Positions 17,701-26,235 of a stretch of 64,000 bases of DNA are shown here, piece after piece. The DNA is taken from contig NZ_JARXVG010000001.1 of NCBI RefSeq assembly GCF_029892485.1, positions 62,001-126,000 on the forward strand, in the 5' to 3' direction. Under the pieces are notes generated by a model. That model was not told the origin of the DNA. It made no database searches and saw only the letters and a program-made list of their open reading frames with translations. Within the stretch, counting starts at the first letter, position 1; each line of letters starts with the position of its first letter. A program made the position numbers and the translations under genes. The stretch is from Variovorax boronicumulans. Lineage in GTDB: Bacteria > Pseudomonadota > Gammaproteobacteria > Burkholderiales > Burkholderiaceae_C.

Positions 17701-19501
17701 GGGGCGGGTCATTCGGGTGTCGATCGCAGGCAGCAGCCTCTGGGCCGCTGTCGAAGATGCCGCCCGGCTGCGTGATGCGCTGGGGGTCACCCTGCCAGCC
17801 GGCCTGCCAGGGGTCTTCCTCGGATCGACGCAGGCGCCGCTACGCGATCTGCTCGCGCGATACTCGCGCACTCGTGCGCCCTTCAGCACCGGCGAAGCCG
17901 CGAGCCGGTTCGGCCTTGGGGTCGCCGTGGCGGACGAGGCGCTGGAGCAGTTGTCGAACCAACGCAAGCTCCTGAAGGGCAACTTCGGCGTCGAGCGTCG
18001 CCTCGAAACGCAGATGGCCGACGCTGGCATCCATCCGCTGGCACGCCACGAGTGGGTGGGCGATGAGGTGTTCAAGCGCCTGCGGCTGCGCTCCCTCCAG
18101 GCCGCCAGTCAGGCAACCCGGCCGGTGCCGCAGCAGGCCTATGCGCGCCTGTTGCTGGAGAGGCAGGGCTTGGTGCCAGAGGCCGCGGGGAATCTCGCCG
18201 TTTCCGGCCGATCTGCGAGTGTTGGTGCGCTAGAGGGAATCGACGGGGTGGCCCGTGTCATCGAACAACTCGCCGGCGTCGCGCTACCGGCGTCCCTATG
18301 GGAAAGCCAGGTGTTTCCCGCCCGCGTGCGGGACTACGCCCCGGGCATGCTCGATGAGCTGATCGCCACGGGCGCCGCGCTCTGGTCCGGCCATGGACGG
18401 CTCGGTGAGGATGACGGACTGGTGGCCCTTCACCTCCAGGAATTCGCCGCAGAGACGCTTCCGCCACCGCCAGATGCCGATCCGGCGGCTTACCTGTCGC
18501 CCCTGCAACAGAAGATCCTCGGCAGCCTAGCGAACGGCGGCGCGTATTTCGTGCGCCAGCTCACAGCGCTGGCGTCGCCCCCCCTGCAGGCCGGAGAACC
18601 CGCCTCGACGTCCTCGGACATCCATGCCGCGCTCTGGGGTCTTGCCTGGGGCGGTCATGTCACCGCCGACACCTGGTCGCCCTTGCGGGCCTACTATGGC
18701 GGACGCCCCGCGCGGCGCTCGCGCCCCGCCCTGAACTCCCAGCGACGCAGAGGGCTTCACGGATCGCCCTACGGCGAGCGCATGTCTGCGGCTGGGGCAT
18801 CCCCCGCTTCTCTCTCTCCACTCAGTGATCCGACCCTCGCAGGCCGCTGGTCGCTGCTGCACCCTGAGCCGGGAAACGACACCGCCCGGGCATTTGCACG
18901 GGTCGAATGTCTTGTTGACCGCTACGGCGTAGTCACCCGAAGCGCGGCGGTGACCGAGGACATCCCCGGCGGCTTTCCGGCCTTGCGGCCGGTGTTCCGC
19001 GGCATGGAGGACGCAGGCCGGATTCTGCGCGGGCGCTTTGTCGAAGGCCTGGGTGCGGCCCAGTTCGCCGAGCGCGTGACCGTAGACCGACTGCGCGAAC
19101 TTGCCGGAGCGCCGTCGGCCGAGCCCGTCGCGGTGTCGCTGTCCGCCGCAGACCCCGCCAATCCCTTTGGAACGCTTCTACCTTGGCCGTCCCATCCATC
19201 GAGCACGCGCCCGGTGCGACGCACTGGGGCCTTCGTCGTCCTGGTCGACGGACGCCTGATGTTCTATCTCGCGCAAGGGGGACGTCACTTGCTCAGTTAT
19301 GGCGATGCGGAAGCCGTCGCCATGGCCAGGCCGCTTGCCGCAGGCCTCACCTCACTGGCAACTGCATTGAAAAGGGAAAGGCATGCGGCTTTCACCTTGG
19401 AGCGAGTGGACAACCAATCGACTTACAAGAGCCCACTTTGCGCGGCGATCCGCGCTATCGGGTTCTCCAGCGCGCCAAAAGGTCTAGCCTGGTATGCATG
19501 A
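14723..19501 (+). CDS. lhr: Large ATP-dependent helicase Lhr
   Basis: A 1592-residue DNA/RNA helicase of the Lhr family (usual length about 1500). The start at 14723 is chosen because homology begins with FAPATRAWFGSAFPSPTAVQ (core AWFGSAF) soon after. Motif I APTGSGKT lies near residues 51-58, motif II DEVH near 181-184, motif III SAT near 225, VFTNSRGLAERL near 300, and QRVGRAGHQ (motif VI) near 418. The long C-terminal WH/beta-barrel part follows. Lhr translocates 3'-5' on single-stranded DNA and is linked to repair. A low-complexity insertion (RPARRSRPALNSQRRRG) sits near residue 1330. It is cotranscribed with the TfoX-like and YjbR-like genes. Confidence 0.93.
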   Translation: MLLPDTATADPLEHFAPATRAWFGSAFPSPTAVQAAAWAAIGAGESALVIAPTGSGKTLAAFMQSIDQLFREREAQAASGTNSPKTSTRILYISPIKALGTDVQRNLSIPLQGITAQRKCRGDPAVEIKVGMRTGDTPQAERASLLRRPPDILITTPESLYLMLTSKARETLRGVQTVIVDEVHAVAGGKRGSHLALSLERLDALLATPVQRVGLSATVRPVERVAQFLGGSRPVTVVNPNSSRHFDLRIVVPVEDMADIPPRNSVAAGDASPDRQGSIWPHIEASILDQVLRRHSTIVFTNSRGLAERLTARLNELYAERLAVEEPTTSAAPGDPAIHYPSSAGGTNARSEGAAPLIARSHHGSVSKEQRGEIEQALKSGELRCVVATSSLELGIDMGMVELVIQVAAPPSVASALQRVGRAGHQVGGTSAGLIYPRTRRDLVDAAVTVDSMLAGRIEAIEPPRNPLDVLAQQTVAAVAVEAVDVEDWYATVRRAAPFHTLPRSVFDAVLDMLSGRYPSDDFAEFRPRLVWHRDTGQLTARPGAQQLAVTSGGTIPDRGMFSVVLPEGEEQAGSRRVGELDEEMVYESRVNDIITLGTSSWRIQQITNDQVVVTPAPGRSARLPFWRGDGLGRPAELGEAIGAFLALLEGAAGRDGSLDITAALKARLEAAGLDRNAMNNLLKLAGEQREATGVLPTDRTVVLERCRDGTGDWRAILHSPYGRRVHDPWALVIAERIRQRWKIDPSVVASDDGIIARIPDIDGRVPGAELFLCDPQTLRKTVTDAVAGSALFAARFRECAARALLLPRRMPGRRSALWQQRLRAGQLLQIAQGYPDFPILIETARECLQDVYDLPALDALMQRLQDGAVQIVEVTTEVPSPFAVSLLFGYVAEFMYETDAPLAERRTSVLALDSGLLSDLLGQVDLGELLDPVVVDRVDSELQRLAPSHQAKGMEGVADLLRQLGPMTVKEVARRLGDGEQAQTYLTDLEREGRVIRVSIAGSSLWAAVEDAARLRDALGVTLPAGLPGVFLGSTQAPLRDLLARYSRTRAPFSTGEAASRFGLGVAVADEALEQLSNQRKLLKGNFGVERRLETQMADAGIHPLARHEWVGDEVFKRLRLRSLQAASQATRPVPQQAYARLLLERQGLVPEAAGNLAVSGRSASVGALEGIDGVARVIEQLAGVALPASLWESQVFPARVRDYAPGMLDELIATGAALWSGHGRLGEDDGLVALHLQEFAAETLPPPPDADPAAYLSPLQQKILGSLANGGAYFVRQLTALASPPLQAGEPASTSSDIHAALWGLAWGGHVTADTWSPLRAYYGGRPARRSRPALNSQRRRGLHGSPYGERMSAAGASPASLSPLSDPTLAGRWSLLHPEPGNDTARAFARVECLVDRYGVVTRSAAVTEDIPGGFPALRPVFRGMEDAGRILRGRFVEGLGAAQFAERVTVDRLRELAGAPSAEPVAVSLSAADPANPFGTLLPWPSHPSSTRPVRRTGAFVVLVDGRLMFYLAQGGRHLLSYGDAEAVAMARPLAAGLTSLATALKRERHAAFTLERVDNQSTYKSPLCAAIRAIGFSSAPKGLAWYA

Positions 19502-19982
19502 CAAAGCATTCAACACCCCCCGTACTCCGACGTGGACTGAATATGGAACAGAGGATTGCGGGCGGTGGCGCCTGACAGGGGGAAGGAGCCCATAGGAAGT
19601 CGGTCACCCGTCGTTGCCGACGCTTTGGCTGCGCTAGAAGGGACGAGCTTGCCTGCGGCACTGGGGGCGTACGCAGTTCACCTAACCGGCGTCAATGCCA
19701 CACGTGCTCAACGCGCCCCCGGTAAGAAAGTAGGTGCACCTTGCAAGGAGACTAGTTACCTTGCTTCGAAGGCAACGATTGCGTCAATGGGCCGCAATCT
19801 TCATGCTTGTATGCTCCCGCGCATCTATGTGGGTGCGATCTTACGCAACGGAGAAGGCCAAGCAGCCGTTACGGTCATCATCGGCAATGAGTATCGATTG
19901 GGATTCCATGGCCTCGGCGACACTCAAATGCGAATCCGACTCGGGACTGACTGGTCTACTAGTCTCCGGGCAGTGTCGATGC
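19502..19982. other. 481-base gap without recognisable gene
   Basis: The gap separates convergent lhr and the IclR-type regulator. Frames on both strands are short or lack coding character, and none resembles a known family. No T-run hairpin or repeat was found. It may be the scar of a deleted segment. Confidence 0.5.
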
Positions 19983-20756
19983 TCAAAGGACGTCTAGCGA
20001 GGACTGCACTTGCACGATGTGCTTCGTCATCGACATGGCGGCAAATGCTTGATCGTCCCTGGACATCCGACTGTCGATTGAAGACGTGGTGATCGCGCCT
20101 AAGACGTCGCCGCTGGCGTTGCGCATCGCCATCCCGATCCCGACGACGCCCGGCGCGCTGTAGTGACCGATGACGGAATGTCCGCGGCGTTGGGTTGCAC
20201 GAATGAGCGCGCGCAGCGTCGACTCGGTCAGCGAACCATACCCTGATAACCGCTTCGCATTCGCGCGGATGCACTCGCCTTGCTCGGCCAGCGGCAAAGT
20301 CGACAGGATGGCAAGACCGCCTGCGCCAACGCCCAAAGGGTTCCTGGTGCCGACGTTGACCGTCAACACCTGCACCGGGTATGAACCAACCACCCGCGCC
20401 AGGCAGATCGATTCATACCCCACGCGACCAATGAGGAACGCGCTGTTTCCCGTCTCCTCCGAAACAGCCCTCAGGACTGGTTCACAGACTGTCCTCAGGT
20501 CCGCCCGGTCAGCGAAGGCGGCTGCCATCTGACGGCAGTAGTCGCCCAGCACATATCGCTTCGAGCCAGTGGGTCGCTTCAACATGCCCTGTCGTTCCAA
20601 GGCCTGGACGATGCGGTGCACCGTCGGACGCTCAAGCTCGCAGATCGTCACGAGTTCGGCCACCGTCAAACCGTGCGATCCGTGTGCAACCACCTGCTTC
20701 AAAACACCAAATGTGCGATCGATGCTCTGGGTCCCGCGTGCTTCAGAACTGCTCAT
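19983..20756 (-). CDS. IclR family transcriptional regulator
   Basis: A 257-residue regulator with an N-terminal winged HTH (SIDRTFGVLKQVVAHG, GLTVAELVTICELERPTVHRI as core ERPTVHRIVQAL) and a GAF-like effector domain containing ICLARVVGSYPVQV and GVVGIGMAM. The ATG at 20756 opens MSSSEARGTQSIDR, a typical start. It is divergent from the citryl-CoA lyase operon, and the 192-base gap has two copies of a palindromic motif, one immediately upstream of this gene's own start. It is likely the local regulator of the 20,949-29,009 operon and perhaps of two Bug genes that carry the same motif. Confidence 0.93.
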   Translation of the reverse strand: MSSSEARGTQSIDRTFGVLKQVVAHGSHGLTVAELVTICELERPTVHRIVQALERQGMLKRPTGSKRYVLGDYCRQMAAAFADRADLRTVCEPVLRAVSEETGNSAFLIGRVGYESICLARVVGSYPVQVLTVNVGTRNPLGVGAGGLAILSTLPLAEQGECIRANAKRLSGYGSLTESTLRALIRATQRRGHSVIGHYSAPGVVGIGMAMRNASGDVLGAITTSSIDSRMSRDDQAFAAMSMTKHIVQVQSSLDVL

Positions 20757-20763
20757 GATTCGA

Positions 20764-20779
20764 TCATAACGTGGACGGC
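20764..20779. promoter_or_regulatory. Candidate IclR operator, copy 1 (degenerate)
   Basis: TCATAACGTGGACGGC, which shares CATA-like left and GTGGACG right parts with the four better copies at 20841, 29333, 29579 and 35412. It lies 8 bases upstream of the IclR start codon, as expected for autoregulation. Confidence 0.4.
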
Positions 20780-20840
20780 GCGGGGCATTGAAACGGGCCA
20801 CTGCAGATCATTTAGCTGGTGAATTTCGGGCCGAAAACAT

Positions 20841-20856
20841 CCATATGGTGGACGCC
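20841..20856. promoter_or_regulatory. Candidate IclR operator, copy 2
   Basis: CCATATGGTGGACGCC, containing the inverted halves TCCA and TGGA (TCCATATGGTGGA). It aligns base for base with CCACATTGTGGACGCC at 29333. It lies 93 bases upstream of the citryl-CoA lyase start, in the IclR-divergent gap. Confidence 0.55.
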
Positions 20857-20948
20857 AAGGTTTAACGTCTGCGCCGTCGAACCTACGATTCACCCTCACA
20901 AGTTCGAGATCCATCTCGATCGCCCTCCCCCCTGCAATGGAGCAATGC

Positions 20949-21758
20949 ATGACCACCACGGCTACGACCGCTGATCGCAAATACTGGCGCACCGCCATCG
21001 CTGACCCCACCCCCCATGAAGGCACTGTAGTCAGAGGTTACGACGTCCTCACGGATCTGGTGGGCAAGATCGACTTCGGCGCCATGGTGTACCTGCTCTA
21101 CAAGGGCGAACTGCCCAAGGGCAACGAGTCCAAGATCATCAATGCGATGTTCATCTCGGTGGCCGATCATGGCATCTCGCCGTCGTCGACAGTCACCCGC
21201 TTTGTACAAGCGGCCGGCGTGCCAATCCAGTGCTCGGTGGCTGCCGGCGCCATGATGTTTGGCGATGTACACGGCGGCGCTGGCGAAGAGTTCGCACGCT
21301 ACATCCAGGAGTTGGTGTCCGATGCAGCGTCCAGCGGACGCAACTACGAGGACGTGGCGACCGAGTACGTGGCCAACCATAAGCGCCTGGATGGCTTCGG
21401 CCATCCGCAGCATCCCGAAGGCGACCCGCGCGGCAAGGTGCTGTTCGCGCTGGCCGAAGAGTACGGGATCGCAGGCGACCACGTCCGCATGACGCGCGAG
21501 CTGGAAAAGGCGCTCATCAAGAAGAAGAACCGCCCGCTGCTGGCCAACATCGACGCGGCCGTGGGCGCCATCATTTCGGACATGGGCTTCGACTGGCGGT
21601 TGGCTCGCGCCTTCATCGTCGTTCCCCGCACTGCCGGCTTGTTCGCCCACGCGTTCGAAGAGTCCGTACGCGAGCCCGGCTGGCGCCAGATCACTCTGGA
21701 CCAGGTCGAGTACGACGGCCCTGCCCGCCGCAAGAACGAAAACCCCAGCGCCATCTGA
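20949..21758 (+). CDS. Citryl-CoA lyase-like short citrate synthase-family protein
   Basis: A 269-residue protein corresponding to the citryl-CoA lyase module of the citrate synthase superfamily, without the extra large-domain helices of citrate synthase. Candidate catalytic residues are visible: His in GDVHGGAGEE (about 100), His in DGFGHPQHPEGDPR (about 150), Asp in ANIDAAVG (about 195), and Arg in VPRTAGLFAHAFEE. These enzymes cleave or form 3-hydroxy-3-carboxy acyl-CoA by a retro-Claisen reaction. The start at 20949 has GGAG 6 bases upstream; the ATG at 20937 has none. First gene of a catabolic operon; the true substrate is unknown. Confidence 0.85.
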   Translation: MTTTATTADRKYWRTAIADPTPHEGTVVRGYDVLTDLVGKIDFGAMVYLLYKGELPKGNESKIINAMFISVADHGISPSSTVTRFVQAAGVPIQCSVAAGAMMFGDVHGGAGEEFARYIQELVSDAASSGRNYEDVATEYVANHKRLDGFGHPQHPEGDPRGKVLFALAEEYGIAGDHVRMTRELEKALIKKKNRPLLANIDAAVGAIISDMGFDWRLARAFIVVPRTAGLFAHAFEESVREPGWRQITLDQVEYDGPARRKNENPSAI

Positions 21759-21775
21759 TCGAGCCCGCTTCGACA

Positions 21776-21803
21776 GCCGCCGCAGTCGTCGGCCCCTTTT
21801 TTT
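21776..21803 (+). terminator. Hairpin plus T-run inside the operon (possible attenuator)
   Basis: GCCGCCG-CAGT-CGTCGGC (21776-21793) is a 7-bp stem with one mismatch, followed by CCC and seven T. It sits 17 bases after the citryl-CoA lyase stop and 30 bases before the thiolase start, so it could reduce transcription of the distal genes. Confidence 0.45.
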
Positions 21804-21833
21804 GACATCTTCATCACCTGGATTGGAAAGACT

Positions 21834-23012
21834 ATGACCACCCGCGTCGCAATCGTCGGCATTGGCATGACCTCGTTCGGAAAGTTCATGGACCGTTCGG
21901 TCAGGACTTCTGCGGAAGAGGCGGTTCGAAACGCCCTGGCTGATGCCGGCATCGGCGCCGAGCGCGTCGACCGCGTCTTTTTCGGGAACGCGGCAGCTGG
22001 CCTCATCACGGGCCAGGAGATGGTGCGAGCCCAAGCCGCCCTGCGGCACACCGGCCTGCTCGGCAAACCGATGGTCAGCGTCGAGAACGCCTGCGCCACC
22101 GGCAGCACGGCTTTCCACCTCGCCTGGCACTCCGTGGCCAGCGGCCAGTCGGATGTGGCCATGGCCGTCGGTGCGGAAAAGCTGAGCCACCCCGACAAGG
22201 CCGTGTCGTTCGGCGCGTTCGGCGGCGCGGTGGACAAGGAAGATGTCATGCCGGCGCACATCGGTTCCGGCAGCGGATCCATCTTCATGGACATCTACGC
22301 GGAACGCACGCGGCGCTACATGAAGGCGACCGGAACGACGCCGGAGGACTTCGCCCGGATCACCGTCAAGAGCCGGCGTGCTGGCGCTCTGAACCCGTAC
22401 GCACAGTTCCGCAAGGAAACGACGGTCGAGGAGGTCCTGGCCGCCCGCATGATCAGCGAGCCGCTGACGCTGCCCATGTGCTCGTCGATCGGGGACGGCG
22501 CCGCCGCGATCGTTCTCGTCTCGAGCCGTGTCGCGGCACAGCTGACGGGGTGCCGGCCGGTGTGGGTTGCAAGCTCCGTCCTGCTGTCCGGGATGGCGGA
22601 CCCCACCAAGCCGAGCGCTTCGGTCAGCGCCGCGAAGGCCGCCTACAAGGAAGCGTCCATCGGGCCGGACGAGGTCCATGTCGCCGAGGTGCACGACGCA
22701 TCGGCTCCCGGCGAACTCATCAACTACGAGGTCGTGCAATTCTGTCCCGAGGGACAGGGCGTCGAGCTGCTGCGAAGCGGTGCTACGGACATCGGCGGCC
22801 GGATCTCCGTCAACCCGAGCGGCGGTCTGCTCAGCCGGGGCCATCCGATCGGCGCAACCGGCGCGGCTCAGATCGCCGAGCTCGTCCAGCAGCTGCGCGG
22901 CGAAGCTGGGGAGCGGCAGCGCAAGTCCGCCAAGGTTGCCCTGGCGCAAAACTCGGGTGGCCAGGTCGGTCACGAGTCCGCTGTGGCGGTTGTCTCCATC
23001 CTCACGGCTTGA
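21834..23012 (+). CDS. Thiolase family protein, SCP2/SCPx type
   Basis: A 392-residue thiolase-fold protein. The acyl-accepting Cys is in VENACATGSTA (about residue 88) and the His motif is NPSGGLLSRGHPIGATG (about 340-356). The C-terminal Cys of ordinary thiolases (CxGGG) is replaced by AQNSGG, as in SCPx-type and many lipid-transfer-like thiolases, where HDASAPGE appears in mid-protein. It probably carries out a thiolytic or related CoA-ester cleavage. GGAAAG precedes the ATG, and the stop is 11 bases from the next start. Confidence 0.9.
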   Translation: MTTRVAIVGIGMTSFGKFMDRSVRTSAEEAVRNALADAGIGAERVDRVFFGNAAAGLITGQEMVRAQAALRHTGLLGKPMVSVENACATGSTAFHLAWHSVASGQSDVAMAVGAEKLSHPDKAVSFGAFGGAVDKEDVMPAHIGSGSGSIFMDIYAERTRRYMKATGTTPEDFARITVKSRRAGALNPYAQFRKETTVEEVLAARMISEPLTLPMCSSIGDGAAAIVLVSSRVAAQLTGCRPVWVASSVLLSGMADPTKPSASVSAAKAAYKEASIGPDEVHVAEVHDASAPGELINYEVVQFCPEGQGVELLRSGATDIGGRISVNPSGGLLSRGHPIGATGAAQIAELVQQLRGEAGERQRKSAKVALAQNSGGQVGHESAVAVVSILTA

Positions 23013-23023
23013 AGGAGGCTGTC

Positions 23024-23938
23024 ATGACGCAACGACTCCAAGGCAAAGTGATTGTGGTGACCGGCGCGGGCGCCGGTGTGGGCAAGGAGATCGCACTCGA
23101 GGCGGCGCGCCAGGGCGCACGCGTGGTAGTCAACGACCTGGGTGTGACCATGGACGGCGCAGGTGGCAGTGCAGGACCGGCCCAGCAGACGGTCGAACAG
23201 ATTCGCGCCGCAGGTGGCGAGGCCAGCGCCAACACCGACAGCGTGGCCGAGTGGAATTCGGCGCAACAGATCGTTAAGCACGCGCTCGACCTGTACGGAC
23301 GCGTCGACGGGCTGGTGAACAACGCGGGCAACCTGCGCGATGGGATCTTCCACAAGATGTCGGAGGAGGACTTCGACGCGGTGGTGAAGGTGCACCTGAA
23401 GGGCTGTTTCAACATGGCCCGCGCCGTGGCGCCGCACTTCAAGAGCCAGGAGTCGGGCGCCATCGTGCACATGACGTCGACCTCAGGCCTGATCGGTAAC
23501 GTCGCGCAGGCCAACTACGCCGCTGCAAAGATGGGTGTCGTCGGCCTGTCGAAATCGATTGCGCTGGACATGGAGCGTTTCAAGGTGCGGTCCAACTGTA
23601 TTGCCCCCTTCGCGTTCACGCGCATGGTCAGCTCGATCCCGACCGACACCCCCGAGGGCATGGCCCGCACGTTGGTCAACCAGCGCATGGAGGTGGCCAA
23701 GATCGCGCCGTTCACCTGCGCGCTGCTGACCGACGAAGCCAGTGGCGTGACCGGCCAGATCTTCGGCGTTCGCAGCAACGAGATCTACCTGTTCTCCCAG
23801 CCGAGGCCGATCCGCACCGCACACCGCAGCGAGGGCTGGACTGTCGATACCTGCCTGGAAGTGGCGCTGCCCATGATGAAGCCCTCGTTCTTTCCGCTGG
23901 ACAAATCGCGCGACGTCTTTACTTGGGATCCCGTCTAA
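23024..23938 (+). CDS. SDR, (3R)-hydroxyacyl-CoA dehydrogenase-like
   Basis: A 304-residue SDR with TGAGAGVGKE for the cofactor (residues 12-21), then VVVNDLGVTMDGAGGSAGPA, a long loop typical of the dehydrogenase module of multifunctional beta-oxidation enzyme 2 (HSD17B4/Fox2), then NNAGNLRDGIF, Ser in MTSTSG, and YAAAKMG with the catalytic Tyr and Lys. AAGGAGG precedes the ATG at 23024. It is expected to oxidise a 3-hydroxyacyl-CoA in the pathway of its operon. The ~60-residue C-terminal extension (SQPRPIRTAHRSEGW onward) is longer than in plain SDRs. Confidence 0.9.
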   Translation: MTQRLQGKVIVVTGAGAGVGKEIALEAARQGARVVVNDLGVTMDGAGGSAGPAQQTVEQIRAAGGEASANTDSVAEWNSAQQIVKHALDLYGRVDGLVNNAGNLRDGIFHKMSEEDFDAVVKVHLKGCFNMARAVAPHFKSQESGAIVHMTSTSGLIGNVAQANYAAAKMGVVGLSKSIALDMERFKVRSNCIAPFAFTRMVSSIPTDTPEGMARTLVNQRMEVAKIAPFTCALLTDEASGVTGQIFGVRSNEIYLFSQPRPIRTAHRSEGWTVDTCLEVALPMMKPSFFPLDKSRDVFTWDPV

Positions 23939-23968
23939 GGCGACAGAGCCAACCACCAGGAGTAAGCG

Positions 23969-25057
23969 ATGAGTGAAGAGACGCGTGACATGCTGCATGA
24001 AGCAGCCCTCCGGATATTCGCGGATAAGCCCGACGACCTATGGGCAGTTCTGCAGGAGTCCGGATTCGACAAGACCTTACTGCCCGAGAGCAAGGGCGGC
24101 GCGGGCGTGAGCTGGGCGGATGCATGCGGGCTTCTGATGCTCGCCGGTGAGCACGCCTCGGACGCACTGCTGGCAGAGGCGATGGTTGGCCACTGGCTTT
24201 TGGACCATGCCGGCGTCAACGACGCATCCTTGCCGACCATTGCGTCGTCGGCGAATTCCGAGCAGATCAGGCTGGTTCGCACCCGCGAGGGCTGGCGCGT
24301 CGATGGCACGCTCCCTCGTGTGCCATGGGGCAGCGCTTGCACGCATGTCGCGTTCGTCGTGGGCTCCGGCACAGCGGCTCAACTGATCGTCCTGGCGCGG
24401 GATGCAGCCGGCATCTCCTTGACTTCAGGCCGCAATCTCGCCGGCGAGCCGCGCGATACGCTGGTGCTTGAGAGCGTTGTGCCGAAGGCTGTGGTCGCCG
24501 CACCTCTTGATGCGCGTGAGCTGCTCTCCCTGTCAGCCATCTTGCGCAGTGCGCTCATGGCCGGAGCGATCGAGCGATCCCTTGCGCTTGCCGTCGAGTA
24601 CGCCAACCTGCGCGTGCAGTTCGGCCGACCGATCGGCAAGTTCCAGGCGGTGCAGCAGAACATCGCACTGCTCGCGACGCAGGCGGCAGCCGCGCGTGCA
24701 GCCGCCGAAGCCGGCAGCGAAGCCATCGATGAATGGCTCGGTGGGGTGGGCGAGCCCCTGACGCACAGCATTGCGGCTGTCAGCGCAAAGATCCGGACCG
24801 GTGAGGCAGCAGGCCATGCCTGTGCGATCGCGCACCAGACCTTCGGTGCCATCGGCTTCACTGAGGAGCACGAACTGCATCATTTCACCAAGCGGCTCTG
24901 GTCCTGGAGAGACGAATACGGCAACGAGGCGTTCTGGTCTCGCGCACTGGGCGAGCGCATCCTGTCCGGTGACGCGGAGCAGTCGCTGTGGCGCGCCATG
25001 GTGCCCATGGCGGCGGCTGCGGGTGGCGCAGCAGCACAGGCAGGAGCCGCACGATGA
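23969..25057 (+). CDS. Acyl-CoA dehydrogenase, subunit 1 of a pair
   Basis: A 362-residue flavoprotein of the acyl-CoA dehydrogenase family, with an N-terminal helical domain, a short middle beta domain (RTREGWRVDGTLPRVPWG) and a C-terminal helical domain with EYANLRVQFGRPIGKFQAVQ (core RVQFGRPIGKFQAVQ) and AIAHQTFGAIGFTEEHELH (FGAIGFTEEH). It overlaps the next gene by four bases, and the next gene is a second, different dehydrogenase. Such pairs often form heteromeric enzymes acting on bulky or branched acyl-CoAs (known for steroid side-chain enzymes); that is inference here. Confidence 0.9.
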   Translation: MSEETRDMLHEAALRIFADKPDDLWAVLQESGFDKTLLPESKGGAGVSWADACGLLMLAGEHASDALLAEAMVGHWLLDHAGVNDASLPTIASSANSEQIRLVRTREGWRVDGTLPRVPWGSACTHVAFVVGSGTAAQLIVLARDAAGISLTSGRNLAGEPRDTLVLESVVPKAVVAAPLDARELLSLSAILRSALMAGAIERSLALAVEYANLRVQFGRPIGKFQAVQQNIALLATQAAAARAAAEAGSEAIDEWLGGVGEPLTHSIAAVSAKIRTGEAAGHACAIAHQTFGAIGFTEEHELHHFTKRLWSWRDEYGNEAFWSRALGERILSGDAEQSLWRAMVPMAAAAGGAAAQAGAAR

Positions 25058-26190
25058 ACAAGCTTTCCTTTCCGCGCCCGAGGCATTCCGACATCGGTGA
25101 GGCACTGCGTGCCGAAGTTCGAGAGTTCGTCGACGGCTGGCACGGCAACCGTCACGGAGCCGCTTCCTTCGGCGGCTTCGATCCCGAGTTCAGCGAGGCG
25201 CTTGGCCGCCGCGGCTGGATCGGCATGGGCTTTCCAAAGCACTATGGCGGCGGCGGCTACGGCTTGATGGAGCGCCTGGTCGTTCTGGAGGAACTGCTCG
25301 CCGTGCGCGCACCGATCTTTGCGCATGCGGTGGCCGAGCGCCAGAGCGGTCCGCTGCTGCTGCGCTTCGGCAGCGAGCGCCAGCGCAAGGAGGTCATTCC
25401 ACGGATTGCTGCTGGCACGTGCTACTTCTGCATCGGCCTGAGCGAGCCGGACTCCGGGTCGGACCTCGCATCTGTGCGCACGCGTGCCACCAAGGTGGAC
25501 GGTGGCTGGCGGGTCAATGGCGCCAAGATCTGGACCTCGAGCGCGCACCGCGCGCACTACATGATCCTGCTGTGCCGCACGGCGCCCGCAGGTGAGGTGC
25601 GGCAGGCCGGTTTGAGCCAGTTCCTGGTCGACATGAAGACGCCTGGCATCACCTGCCGGCCGATCGTCAACATCGCTGGAGACGCCGACTTCAACGAGGT
25701 CCACTTCCAGGACGTGTTCCTCTCTGACGATGCTCTTATCGGCGTCGAAGGCCAGGGCTGGCAACAGGTCACGAGCGAGCTGACGTTCGAGCGCAGCGGT
25801 CCTGACCGGTTCATGTCCCACATGGGTGCGGTCGAGGAATTCGTTGCCGCGCTCAAGCAGCAGCCGTCGGCCGAAGGCGCGCGGACGATAGGGCGCCTGG
25901 TCGCCCACCTCTCGACGCTTCGGCGAATGTCGCGTTCGATCGCCACGATGCTCGCCGACGAGCAGGATGCCCCGCTGCATGCGGCCCTGGTCAAGGACCT
26001 CGGCTCCTGTTTCGAGCAGGAGATTCCTGAAACCCTTCGACTGGCTCTGCCGACCGAGCCTGATGCCGGCGCCGACGGGTACAGCGCCGCGCTGGCCAAC
26101 GTGATCCTGCACGCGCCGTCCTGCACGATTCGCGGCGGCACAAAGGAAGTGCTGCGCGGCATCGTCGCCAAGTCCCTTGGACTGCGTTGA
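25054..26190 (+). CDS. Acyl-CoA dehydrogenase, subunit 2 of a pair
   Basis: A 378-residue acyl-CoA dehydrogenase. GMGFPKHYGGGGYGL, the middle-domain CIGLSEPDSGSDLAS, GWRVNGAKIWTSSAH and the C-terminal SCTIRGGTKEVLRGIVAKSLGL (core IRGGTKEVLRGIVA) are all visible. The start at 25054 overlaps the previous stop (ATGA), which indicates translational coupling and probably a complex with the 23969 product. It introduces the alpha-beta double bond before the hydratase encoded next. Confidence 0.92.
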   Translation: MNKLSFPRPRHSDIGEALRAEVREFVDGWHGNRHGAASFGGFDPEFSEALGRRGWIGMGFPKHYGGGGYGLMERLVVLEELLAVRAPIFAHAVAERQSGPLLLRFGSERQRKEVIPRIAAGTCYFCIGLSEPDSGSDLASVRTRATKVDGGWRVNGAKIWTSSAHRAHYMILLCRTAPAGEVRQAGLSQFLVDMKTPGITCRPIVNIAGDADFNEVHFQDVFLSDDALIGVEGQGWQQVTSELTFERSGPDRFMSHMGAVEEFVAALKQQPSAEGARTIGRLVAHLSTLRRMSRSIATMLADEQDAPLHAALVKDLGSCFEQEIPETLRLALPTEPDAGADGYSAALANVILHAPSCTIRGGTKEVLRGIVAKSLGLR

Positions 26191-26235
26191 GCAGGTACGG
26201 CCCAACTCTCACCACCCTACCCTCTAAGGCTGCAC

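Noticed and set aside
19556..20092. 178-codon frame between lhr and the IclR gene
   Set aside because: No family resemblance, poor coding character, and it runs antisense into the end of the IclR gene.
20883..22973. 696-codon minus-strand frame opposite lyase and thiolase genes
   Set aside because: Composition is typical of antisense shadow, and both plus-strand genes have conserved catalytic motifs.
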